Source of the DNA: Rubrivivax sp.
GTDB taxonomy: Bacteria; Pseudomonadota; Gammaproteobacteria; Burkholderiales; Burkholderiaceae_C
Reading direction: 5' to 3'
Length of the DNA: 7,467 bases
Assembly: GCA_030693565.1 (NCBI GenBank)
Contig: JAUYAJ010000481.1
Span: 1 to 7,467 of the forward strand
Every line of letters starts with the position of its first letter. Within the stretch, counting starts at the first letter, position 1. Under the pieces are notes generated by a model. The model did not search any database. It saw only the letters and a list, made by a program, of their open reading frames with translations, and had not been told where the DNA came from. This document shows positions 1-5,265 of the stretch, piece by piece. A program made the position numbers and the translations under genes.

Positions 1-623
1 TTGGGGATGTTGAGGTTGACGATGTCGGTCTCGGAGATGCCGTCGAGGTATTTCACCAAGGCCCGGATGCTGTTGCCGTGGGCGGCCACCACCACGCGTT
101 TGCCGGCCTTGATGGCGGGTGCCATGGCTTCGTTCCAGAACGGCAGCACGCGGGCCACGGTGTCTTTCAGGCATTCGGTGAGCGGGATCTCTTCGGGCTT
201 GAGTCGGTCGTAGCGGCGGTCGCCTCGCTCGCTGCGCGGGTCACCCGCTTCCAGAGCCGGCGGCGGCGTGTCGTAGCTGCGGCGCCAGACCAGCACCTGC
301 TCGTCACCGTACTTCTTGGCGGTCTCGCCTTTGTTCAGGCCTTGCAGCGCGCCATAGTGGCGCTCGTTGAGCCGCCAGTCGTTGACCACCGGCAACCAGC
401 TGCGGTCCATCTCGTCCAGGCTGTGCCACAGCGTCCAGATGGCGCGCTTGAGCACCGACGTGTAAGCGATGTCGAACTCGAACCCGGCCTCGCGCAGCAG
501 CCGGCCGGCTTGCCGGGCCTGGGCGACGCCGGTTGGCGTCAGCGGCACGTCGGTCCAGCCGGTGAAGCGGTTCTCCAGGTTCCAGGTCGATTCCCCGTGG
601 CGTATCAGTACGAGCTTGTGCAT
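1..623 (-). CDS. gpmA: 2,3-bisphosphoglycerate-dependent phosphoglycerate mutase, 3' end cut by window edge
   Basis: Interconverts 3-phosphoglycerate and 2-phosphoglycerate in glycolysis and gluconeogenesis, in the cytoplasm, through a phosphohistidine enzyme. I translated the minus strand from the ATG at 623-621. The protein opens MHKLVLIRHGEST, with the RHGE signature and catalytic His9. R60 lies in the SVLKRA stretch, E87 in NERHYGALQGLNK, R114 and R115 follow, and the second catalytic His182 sits in AAHGNSIRA. This is the order expected of the dPGM family. The window holds 207 codons; the family is usually about 247 residues, so roughly 40 C-terminal residues lie beyond the left edge. No Shine-Dalgarno sequence precedes the ATG, and a TAGAAT -10-like hexamer ends only seven bases upstream, which suggests a leaderless or very short-leader transcript. 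It diverges from the rhodanese gene. The family assignment is very secure. Confidence 0.97.
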   Translation of the reverse strand, partial: MHKLVLIRHGESTWNLENRFTGWTDVPLTPTGVAQARQAGRLLREAGFEFDIAYTSVLKRAIWTLWHSLDEMDRSWLPVVNDWRLNERHYGALQGLNKGETAKKYGDEQVLVWRRSYDTPPPALEAGDPRSERGDRRYDRLKPEEIPLTECLKDTVARVLPFWNEAMAPAIKAGKRVVVAAHGNSIRALVKYLDGISETDIVNLNIP

Positions 624-630
624 GGCGGCG

Positions 631-640
631 ATTCTATAAT
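631..640. promoter_or_regulatory. Candidate divergent -10 region between gpmA and the rhodanese gene
   Basis: An AT-only island in GC-rich DNA. On the plus strand it contains a perfect TATAAT at 635-640, 33 bases before the rhodanese GTG. On the minus strand the same bases read ATTATAGAAT, giving TAGAAT seven bases before the gpmA ATG. Neither direction has a convincing -35 hexamer at 16-18 bases, so the call rests on the -10 match, position and base contrast alone. Confidence 0.55.
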
Positions 641-673
641 CCGCCCCCTTTCAGCCGCCCTCAGCCAAACGCC

Positions 674-1078
674 GTGAAGTTCTTCATTGACAACTGGACC
701 CTGCTCCTCGTGGCCTTCGTTTCCGGCGGCTTGCTGGTTTGGCCCTTGATGCGCCGCGGCGGCGCCGCCGCCATCGGCACCGCCGAGGCAGTGCGCCTGA
801 TCAACCGCGAGAAAGGCGTGCTGGTCGACGTCTGCGAGGCGGCCGAATTCGCCGGTGGCCATGCGGCCGGTGCCCGCAACGTGCCTTTGAGCGCCTTGCC
901 GGCGTCCAAGGACTTGCCCACCAACAAGGCCTTGCCGCTGGTGGTGATGTGCGCCAGTGGCGCCCGCGCCGGCCGCGCCGCCGCCATCTTGCGCAAAGCC
1001 GGCTACGAGAAGGCTGTGCCACTGGCCGGCGGCACCGCCGCCTGGCGCGATGCCGGGCTGCCGACCGAAAAGTCGTAG
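674..1078 (+). CDS. Membrane-anchored rhodanese-like protein (YibN-like)
   Basis: A 134-residue single-domain rhodanese, probably a sulfurtransferase or persulfide carrier. Residues 8-25 form one hydrophobic segment followed by RR, so the rhodanese domain (about 35-132) is likely held on the cytoplasmic side of the inner membrane. The catalytic loop is CASGARA with Cys93 as the persulfide-accepting residue, and GGTAAW near 119-124 is the usual C-terminal signature. The strand motif normally written DVRE reads DVCE here, so the Arg is replaced by Cys54. The GTG start is chosen because it places the membrane anchor at the N terminus and no in-frame ATG lies upstream; no clear ribosome binding site is visible. 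It precedes grxC, secB and gpsA, the same order as yibN in enterobacteria, which suggests a thiol or sulfur role. The in vivo substrate is unknown. Confidence 0.9.
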   Translation: MKFFIDNWTLLLVAFVSGGLLVWPLMRRGGAAAIGTAEAVRLINREKGVLVDVCEAAEFAGGHAAGARNVPLSALPASKDLPTNKALPLVVMCASGARAGRAAAILRKAGYEKAVPLAGGTAAWRDAGLPTEKS

Positions 1079-1183
1079 GTAGCCGGCGCCCGCGAACGGG
1101 TATTGGCGGCGGGGTCGGCAGCGCGCCGGGGCCTGGGTGACAATTTCGCCCGGCCGCCACCGATGGCGGAAACAAGGTCCCGC

Positions 1184-1450
1184 ATGACTGCCGTCACGAT
1201 GTACACCACCGCCAGCTGCCCGTTCTGCGTGCGCGCCAAAGCCTTGCTGCAGCAGCGCGGCGTGGCCCGCATCGACGAAGTGCGCATCGACCTCGACCCC
1301 GAGCAGCGCCAGCACATGATGACGGTGACCGGCCGCCGCACGGTGCCGCAGATCTTCATCGGCGACACCCATGTCGGTGGCTGCGACGACCTGGTGGCGC
1401 TCGACCAGCGCGGTGGCCTGATGCCTTTGCTGGGCGGCGCCAGCGCCTGA
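1184..1450 (+). CDS. grxC: Glutaredoxin 3 (GrxC family)
   Basis: A small cytoplasmic dithiol glutaredoxin of 88 residues that uses glutathione to reduce protein disulfides and glutathione mixed disulfides. The active site is CPFC at residues 12-15; the more common form is CPYC. The cis-proline motif TVPQIFI is at 53-59 and the glutathione-binding GGCDDL at 65-70, so the full thioredoxin fold is present at normal length. The ATG at 1184 is chosen because it starts the beta strand just before the active site as in the family, and AAGG at 1174-1177 gives a Shine-Dalgarno at a spacing of six. Longer readings from a TTG at 1103 add 27 low-complexity residues that do not fit the family. It lies 105 bases after the rhodanese gene and 80 bases before secB, in a conserved gene order. 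Confidence 0.96.
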   Translation: MTAVTMYTTASCPFCVRAKALLQQRGVARIDEVRIDLDPEQRQHMMTVTGRRTVPQIFIGDTHVGGCDDLVALDQRGGLMPLLGGASA

Positions 1451-1470
1451 GGCCCGCATCCCAGGTCGGC

Positions 1471-1476
1471 CATAAT
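1471..1476 (+). promoter_or_regulatory. Candidate -10 hexamer (CATAAT) upstream of secB
   Basis: CATAAT matches five of six bases of the sigma-70 -10 consensus and stands out in GC-rich sequence in the 80-base gap between grxC and secB. Transcription would start near 1483, leaving a leader of about 48 bases. The -35 position (TGAGGC, 17 bases upstream) matches poorly, so this is a moderate candidate for a secB-gpsA promoter inside the cluster. Confidence 0.4.
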
Positions 1477-1530
1477 CGTGCGTTCACCGCCAGCTGGCGG
1501 CAGCCTTCCACACCTCCGGAATTCAACACC

Positions 1531-2010
1531 ATGGCCGACGACGCAACCCCCGTGTTCCAGATCCAGCGCATGTACCTGAAGGACTTGTCGCTGGAGCAGC
1601 CGAATTCACCGCAAATCCTGCTCGAGCAGTCGCAGCCCCAGGTCGACATCAACCTCGGCATGGGCGCCGCGCCGGTCGCAGACGGCGTCTTCGAAGTCAC
1701 GGTGACGGCCACCGTCACCACCAAGGTCAAGGACCAGGTGCTGTTCCTCGTCGAGGCCAAGCAAGCCGGCATCTTCGAGATCCGCAACGTGCCCGAAGAG
1801 CAGATGCAAGGCATCATCAGCATCGTCTGCCCGCAGATGATCTACCCCTATCTGCGCGCCATCGTCTCCGACGTCTGCACGCGCGCCGGTTTCCCGCCGA
1901 TCCTGCTGACCGAAGTCAACTTCCAGGCCATGTTCGAAGCCCAGCAGGCGCAGCAGCAGGCCGCCGCCGACGGCGACGGCGCCTCGCGCATCATCACCGG
2001 CATGAACTGA
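1531..2010 (+). CDS. secB: Protein-export chaperone SecB
   Basis: Cytoplasmic tetrameric chaperone that keeps preproteins unfolded and hands them to SecA for Sec-dependent export. The protein has 159 residues (E. coli SecB has 155). Family landmarks appear in order: FQIQRMYLKDLSLEQPNSP (9-27), VFEVTVTATVT (53-63), EAKQAGIFEI (75-84), CPQMIYPYLR (100-109) and the conserved RAGFPPILLTEVNF (118-131). The tail after residue 135 is Gln/Ala-rich (AQQAQQQAAA), as is common for SecB tails that contact SecA. The ATG at 1531 has a weak GGAA nine bases upstream and is the only start that gives the family N terminus. gpsA follows after 34 bases, so the two are probably co-transcribed. Confidence 0.98.
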   Translation: MADDATPVFQIQRMYLKDLSLEQPNSPQILLEQSQPQVDINLGMGAAPVADGVFEVTVTATVTTKVKDQVLFLVEAKQAGIFEIRNVPEEQMQGIISIVCPQMIYPYLRAIVSDVCTRAGFPPILLTEVNFQAMFEAQQAQQQAAADGDGASRIITGMN

Positions 2011-2044
2011 GGCGGGTGCCAGCCAGCCGCCACCGCAGGCAGGG

Positions 2045-3070
2045 ATGAAGATCTCGGTGCTCGGCGGTGGTGCCTGGGGCACGGCGCTGGCCAGCGCCGC
2101 CGCGGCGCGCCACGAGGTGCTGCTGTGGGCCCGCGACGCGGCGCAGATCGACGCCATGCGGCGCCAGCGCCGCAACACCCGCTACCTCGGCGAAACCGAG
2201 TTGCCGCCCGCGCTGGCGCTGGACGCGCGCTGGGACGCCGCGCTCGCCCATGCCGACGGCGGGCTGCTCGTCATCGCCACCCCGATGGCCGGCCTGCGCG
2301 AATGCCTGCAGGCCTTGCCGGCCGATCGGCCGGCGCTGTGGCTGTGCAAAGGCTTCGAGCGCGGCACGGGCGCGCTCGGCCATGAAATCGCGCGCGCGCT
2401 CGGGCGCAGCGCGCCCGGCGGCGTCTTGTCGGGGCCGAGCTTCGCCCTCGAGGTCGCGCGCGGCCAGCCGACGGCGCTGGTCGCCGCCAGCGACAGCGAC
2501 GAACTCTGCGCCGCCGCCGTCCAGGCCTTCCACTGCGACGCGCTGCGCATCTACACCTCGAACGATGTCGTCGGCGTCGAGGTCGGCGGCGCGGTGAAGA
2601 ACGTGCTCGCCATCGCCACCGGCATCGTCGACGGCATGGCAGCGCAAAGCGGCGCCGGCAGCAGCGTGGCGCCGGGCCTGAACGCGCGCGCCGCGCTGAT
2701 CACCCGCGGGCTTGCCGAGCTGACCCGCCTGGGCTTGGCGCTGGGCGCGCAGGCGACGACCTTCATGGGTTTGTCCGGCCTCGGCGACCTGGTGCTGACG
2801 GCCACTGGCGAGCTGTCGCGCAACCGCCGCGTCGGCCTGCTGCTGGCGGCCGGGCGCACGTTGCCCGAGGTGCTGGCCGAACTCGGCCATGTTGCCGAAG
2901 GCGTGTACAGCGCGGCCACGGTGCTGGCGCGGGCGCGCGCGCTCGGCGTCGAGATGCCGATCACCGAAGCCGTGGTCGAAGTCATCGAAGGCCGCGTCGA
3001 CCCGCGGCAGGCGATGTGGCGGCTGATGACGCGCGAGTCGCGCGCCGAGTTTCAGGCGCCGCCGGCGTAG
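2045..3070 (+). CDS. gpsA: NAD(P)-dependent glycerol-3-phosphate dehydrogenase
   Basis: Reduces dihydroxyacetone phosphate to sn-glycerol 3-phosphate, the backbone for phospholipid synthesis, in the cytoplasm. The 341-residue protein starts with the Rossmann motif GGGAWGTALA (7-16). It continues with CKGFE (101-105), SGPSFALEVA (129-138), the catalytic-lysine segment VGGAVKNVLAIATGIVDG (180-197, K185), NARAALITRGLAEL (213-226), GLSGLGDLVLT (242-252) and SRNRRVG (258-264). Compared with E. coli GpsA, about ten extra residues (within 198-210, MAAQSGAGSSVAP) separate the VDG and LNARAAL motifs; see findings. The ATG at 2045 has AGG-type Shine-Dalgarno bases just upstream and gives the exact family N terminus. 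It lies 34 bases after secB, and its 3' end overlaps convergent trmL by 19 bases. The family is certain. Confidence 0.98.
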   Translation: MKISVLGGGAWGTALASAAAARHEVLLWARDAAQIDAMRRQRRNTRYLGETELPPALALDARWDAALAHADGGLLVIATPMAGLRECLQALPADRPALWLCKGFERGTGALGHEIARALGRSAPGGVLSGPSFALEVARGQPTALVAASDSDELCAAAVQAFHCDALRIYTSNDVVGVEVGGAVKNVLAIATGIVDGMAAQSGAGSSVAPGLNARAALITRGLAELTRLGLALGAQATTFMGLSGLGDLVLTATGELSRNRRVGLLLAAGRTLPEVLAELGHVAEGVYSAATVLARARALGVEMPITEAVVEVIEGRVDPRQAMWRLMTRESRAEFQAPPA

Positions 3071-3522
3071 CCGTTCTGGCGCCAAGCTTCGAACACCGCC
3101 ACCGCCACCGAGTTGCTCAGGTTCAGGCTGCGCTGGCCGGCGCGCATCGGCAGCCGCACACGCTGCGCCGGCGCAAAGCTGTCGCGCAGCGCTGCCGGCA
3201 AGCCGGCGGTCTCGCTGCCAAAGATCAACCAGTCGCCGGCCTGCCAGCTGACGTCGCCGAGCGGCTGTGAGCCGCGTGTCGTGAAGGCAAAGCAGCGCGA
3301 CGGATCGGGCTGCTCGGCGTCCAACAAAGCCTGCCAGGACGCATGGCGGCGCAGCGCGGTGTACTCGTGGTAGTCGAGCCCGGCCCGGCGCAGCAGCTTG
3401 TCGTCCATCGAAAAGCCCAGCGGCTCGACCAGGTGCAGTTCGCAGCCGGTGTTGGCCGCCAGCCGGATCACGTTGCCGGTGTTGGGCGGAATCTCGGGGT
3501 GGACGAGGACGATGCGGAACAT
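3052..3522 (-). CDS. trmL: tRNA (cytidine(34)-2'-O)-methyltransferase TrmL
   Basis: A SPOUT-class enzyme that uses S-adenosylmethionine to 2'-O-methylate the wobble nucleotide (position 34) of leucine tRNAs. The 156 residues match the TrmL/YibK length. Motifs seen are HPEIPPNTGNVIRLAANTG (8-26), DDKLLRRAGLDYHEYT (40-55), the cofactor-knot segment FGSETAGLPA (101-110) and RSLNLSNSVAVAVFEAWRQ (131-149), followed by GYAGG. The ATG at 3522 is preferred: GGAG at 3535-3532 lies eight bases upstream and the product starts MFRIVLVHPEIPPN like its relatives. A GTG at 3531, overlapping the comF stop as GTGA, would add only three residues and has no properly spaced ribosome binding site. It follows comF after five bases on the same strand, so the two form one transcript. 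In enterobacteria trmL also lies near secB-gpsA, with cysE between. Confidence 0.96.
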   Translation of the reverse strand: MFRIVLVHPEIPPNTGNVIRLAANTGCELHLVEPLGFSMDDKLLRRAGLDYHEYTALRRHASWQALLDAEQPDPSRCFAFTTRGSQPLGDVSWQAGDWLIFGSETAGLPAALRDSFAPAQRVRLPMRAGQRSLNLSNSVAVAVFEAWRQNGYAGGA

Positions 3523-3527
3523 GGCGC

Positions 3528-4244
3528 TCACTCCGGCGTGCGCGCCAGCACCCAGACGTCGACCGCTGCCGCGCCGGCGCGCAGCAGCGTGCGCGTGGCT
3601 TCGGCGGCGGTGGCGCCGGTGGTCATGACATCGTCGACCAAGGCAACCTGGCGGCCGGCGATGGCGTCGCGTCGGCGCGGGTCGACCATGAAGGCGGCGC
3701 GCAGATTGGCCAGCCGCTGGGCGCGCGACAAGCCGGCCTGGTGGGGCGTGGCCAGCGGCCGCAGCAAGACATCGGCGCGCGCCGGCAAGGCGCGCACGCG
3801 GGCGACCCGGCGCGCCAGTTCCCAGGCCTGGTTGTAGCCGCGCTCGGCCAGCCGCGCCGGCGCCAATGGCACCGGCAACACGATGTCGGGTGCGGGCGCA
3901 TTCGTCGCCGTCAGCGCGGCGTCCAGGCGCCGGGCCAGCACCGCCGCCAGTTCGACATCACCCTGGAACTTGAAGTCGGCGATCAGGCGGTCCCAGGGGA
4001 AGTCGTAGTCGGCGACGCAGACCGTGCGCTGCTGTGGCGCCGGCTCGTTCAGGCACTGCCCGCACAGCGGCTGCGCGGCGCCCAGGCGCAGCGCGCAGCG
4101 GCCGCAGCGCCAGCGCGCGGGCGTGAAGCGGCTGACGCAGTCGCTGCACAGGCGCTCGCCAGCCCAGCTGCGGCAGACCTCGCACTGGCTGGGCAGACTC
4201 GGGCCGCGGCGCAGTGCGGCAAGGGCGGGGGCAAGGGCAGGCAT
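3528..4244 (-). CDS. ComF family protein (zinc-ribbon phosphoribosyltransferase fold)
   Basis: A 238-residue cytoplasmic protein of the ComF/ComFC group, whose members are linked to DNA uptake and transformation in competent bacteria and are often conserved without proven competence. The N-terminal third has four CxxC pairs (C21/C24, C33/C36, C47/C50, C61/C64), which suits a double zinc-binding module. The C-terminal part is a type I phosphoribosyltransferase fold. It shows DYDFPWDRLIADFKFQGD (79-96), LPVPLAPARLAERGYNQ (123-139) and the PRPP-binding loop VALVDDVMTTGATA (200-213) with the paired Asp residues. The ATG at 4244 is the natural start. No Shine-Dalgarno is seen, and a TATATT hexamer ends six bases upstream, suggesting a leaderless message. 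It is transcribed away from the methyltransferase gene and precedes trmL by five bases. The symbol comF or comFC would be a family label only. Confidence 0.93.
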   Translation of the reverse strand: MPALAPALAALRRGPSLPSQCEVCRSWAGERLCSDCVSRFTPARWRCGRCALRLGAAQPLCGQCLNEPAPQQRTVCVADYDFPWDRLIADFKFQGDVELAAVLARRLDAALTATNAPAPDIVLPVPLAPARLAERGYNQAWELARRVARVRALPARADVLLRPLATPHQAGLSRAQRLANLRAAFMVDPRRRDAIAGRQVALVDDVMTTGATAAEATRTLLRAGAAAVDVWVLARTPE

Positions 4245-4250
4245 CGGCTC

Positions 4251-4258
4251 AATATACT
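4251..4258. promoter_or_regulatory. Candidate bidirectional -10 core between comF and the BioC-like gene
   Basis: The 20-base gap between the two divergent ATGs contains AATATACT at its centre. Plus strand: TATACT at 4253-4258, six bases before the ATG at 4265. Minus strand: TATATT at 4256-4251, six bases before the comF ATG at 4244. With usual spacing both start points fall at or next to the A of the start codon. No good -35 hexamer is seen in either direction. Confidence 0.5.
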
Positions 4259-4264
4259 GCCCTC

Positions 4265-5182
4265 ATGCCCGACACCTCCGCCGAGCGCAGTGCCCGCCGG
4301 CCGGTCGATCCGGTGGCGCTGCAGCATGTCCAGCAGCGCCTGGCGCGTGCGGCGACGCCGCCCTGGCTGCATGGCGAGGTGGCGCGGCGCATGGCCGAGC
4401 GGCTGCCGGTGATCCGCCTGCAACCGGACCGTGTGATCGACTGGGGCTCGCAACTTGGCGCCAGCCGCGAGCTGCTGGCCGCCGCCTACCCGCGCGCGCT
4501 CAGGCTGCTGGTCGAGGCTGACGCCGGCCAGCGCGCACTCACCGAGCAGGCGCTGACGCGGCCCTGGTGGTCGCCGCAGCGCTGGGCGCAGCCGGCGTCG
4601 GCGGCGCACACGCCGGACTCGCTGACGGCTGGCGCTGGCGAGCTGCTGTGGGCCAACATGGCACTGCACGGCGCTGCCGACCCCCAGGCCATGATGGCGC
4701 AGTGGCACCGGGCGCTGGCGGCCGACGGCTTCCTGATGTTCTCCACCCTGGGGCCGGGCACGCTGCAGACGCTGCAGACGCTGTACCGGGCGCAGGGCTG
4801 GGCGCCGCCGTTCGCGCCTTTCGTCGACATGCATGACCTCGGTGACATGCTGGTGCAGGCGGGTTTTGCCGACCCGGTGATGGACCAGGAGCAGATCACG
4901 CTGACCTGGGCCGACGCCGATGGGCTGCTGGCAGAACTGCGCGGCCTGGGCGGCAATGCCGACCCGCGCCGCCACGCCGGTCTGCGCACACCGCGCTGGC
5001 GCCAAGCGCTGGACAAGCTGCTGATGCAGACCGCTGGCGCCGACGGCCGGCCGGCGCTGGGCTTCGAAATCGTCTACGGCCATGCGTTCAGGCCGCCGCC
5101 GCGGCCGCGCCTGGCCGAGCGCACCGAGGTGCCGCTGGACGACATGCGGGCCATGGTGCGCGCCGGGCGGCGGCCGGCTTGA
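4265..5182 (+). CDS. BioC-like SAM-dependent methyltransferase
   Basis: A 305-residue predicted class I methyltransferase resembling BioC (malonyl-ACP O-methyltransferase, which primes pimelate synthesis for biotin). The best-matching block is ELLWANMALHGAADPQAMMAQW (126-147), followed by RALAADGFLMFSTLGPGTLQTL (149-170), the W/S-N-LALHW and LMFSTLGPDTL region typical of BioC. PFVDMHDLGDMLVQAGFADPVMD (185-207) matches the conserved D-H-D-GD-L-AGF-P-D segment. Motif I is degenerate: VIDWGSQLGAS (57-67) lacks the usual G-x-G-x-G, so cofactor binding is not assured. No other biotin genes lie in the window. The ATG at 4265 fits best; the in-frame GTG at 4214 would extend into divergent comF and adds an unrelated stretch. 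It probably has its own promoter at 4253-4258. The family is fairly sure, the biotin role less so. Confidence 0.75.
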   Translation: MPDTSAERSARRPVDPVALQHVQQRLARAATPPWLHGEVARRMAERLPVIRLQPDRVIDWGSQLGASRELLAAAYPRALRLLVEADAGQRALTEQALTRPWWSPQRWAQPASAAHTPDSLTAGAGELLWANMALHGAADPQAMMAQWHRALAADGFLMFSTLGPGTLQTLQTLYRAQGWAPPFAPFVDMHDLGDMLVQAGFADPVMDQEQITLTWADADGLLAELRGLGGNADPRRHAGLRTPRWRQALDKLLMQTAGADGRPALGFEIVYGHAFRPPPRPRLAERTEVPLDDMRAMVRAGRRPA

Positions 5183-5192
5183 CGGGCTGCGA

Positions 5193-5198
5193 TAGAAT
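5193..5198 (+). promoter_or_regulatory. Candidate -10 hexamer (TAGAAT) before the DUF2244-cox genes
   Basis: TAGAAT within GATAGAATTT matches five of six -10 positions and lies in the 76-base gap after the BioC-like gene. It would start transcription near 5205, giving a leader of about 55 bases to the ATG at 5259 and placing the hairpin at 5238-5265 inside the message. No good -35 element is present; TTGACG at 5179-5184 is only eight bases upstream. Confidence 0.4.
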
Positions 5199-5237
5199 TT
5201 ACCCGTTGGGGCATGCCGGCGGGTCCGCTGCTCGGCG

Positions 5238-5265
5238 GGTCCTTGTCTGGCGCAAGCCATGGACC
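5238..5265 (+). promoter_or_regulatory. Predicted RNA hairpin with GCAA tetraloop over the first DUF2244 start
   Basis: GGTCC (5238-5242) can pair with GGACC (5261-5265). Inside, TGGC (5248-5251) pairs with GCCA (5256-5259) around a GCAA loop of the stable GNRA type. The ATG at 5259-5261 is within the structure. There is no U-run after it, so it is not a standard terminator. Pairing was checked by eye only; function is inference. Confidence 0.35.

Noticed and set aside
1079..1183. 105-base gap between the rhodanese and grxC genes searched for a promoter, terminator or small gene
   Set aside because: Only a weak GACAAT at 1139-1144 without a -35 partner and no stem with a T-run; nothing firm enough to annotate.
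605..1459. 284-codon minus-strand frame over the rhodanese and grxC genes
   Set aside because: Composition typical of a GC-rich shadow frame; both plus-strand genes carry full catalytic motifs.
1994..3085. 363-codon open frame on the minus strand covering gpsA
   Set aside because: Antisense shadow of gpsA in high-GC DNA; the product is Arg/Ala/His-rich with no family motif, while the plus strand encodes a full GpsA.
3523..3531. GTG start for trmL overlapping the comF stop as GTGA
   Set aside because: GGAG is well spaced only for the ATG at 3522, and the three extra residues are absent from the usual TrmL N terminus.
5238..5265. Hairpin considered as a rho-independent terminator for the BioC-like gene
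   Set aside because: No run of T follows, and it sits over the next gene's candidate start.
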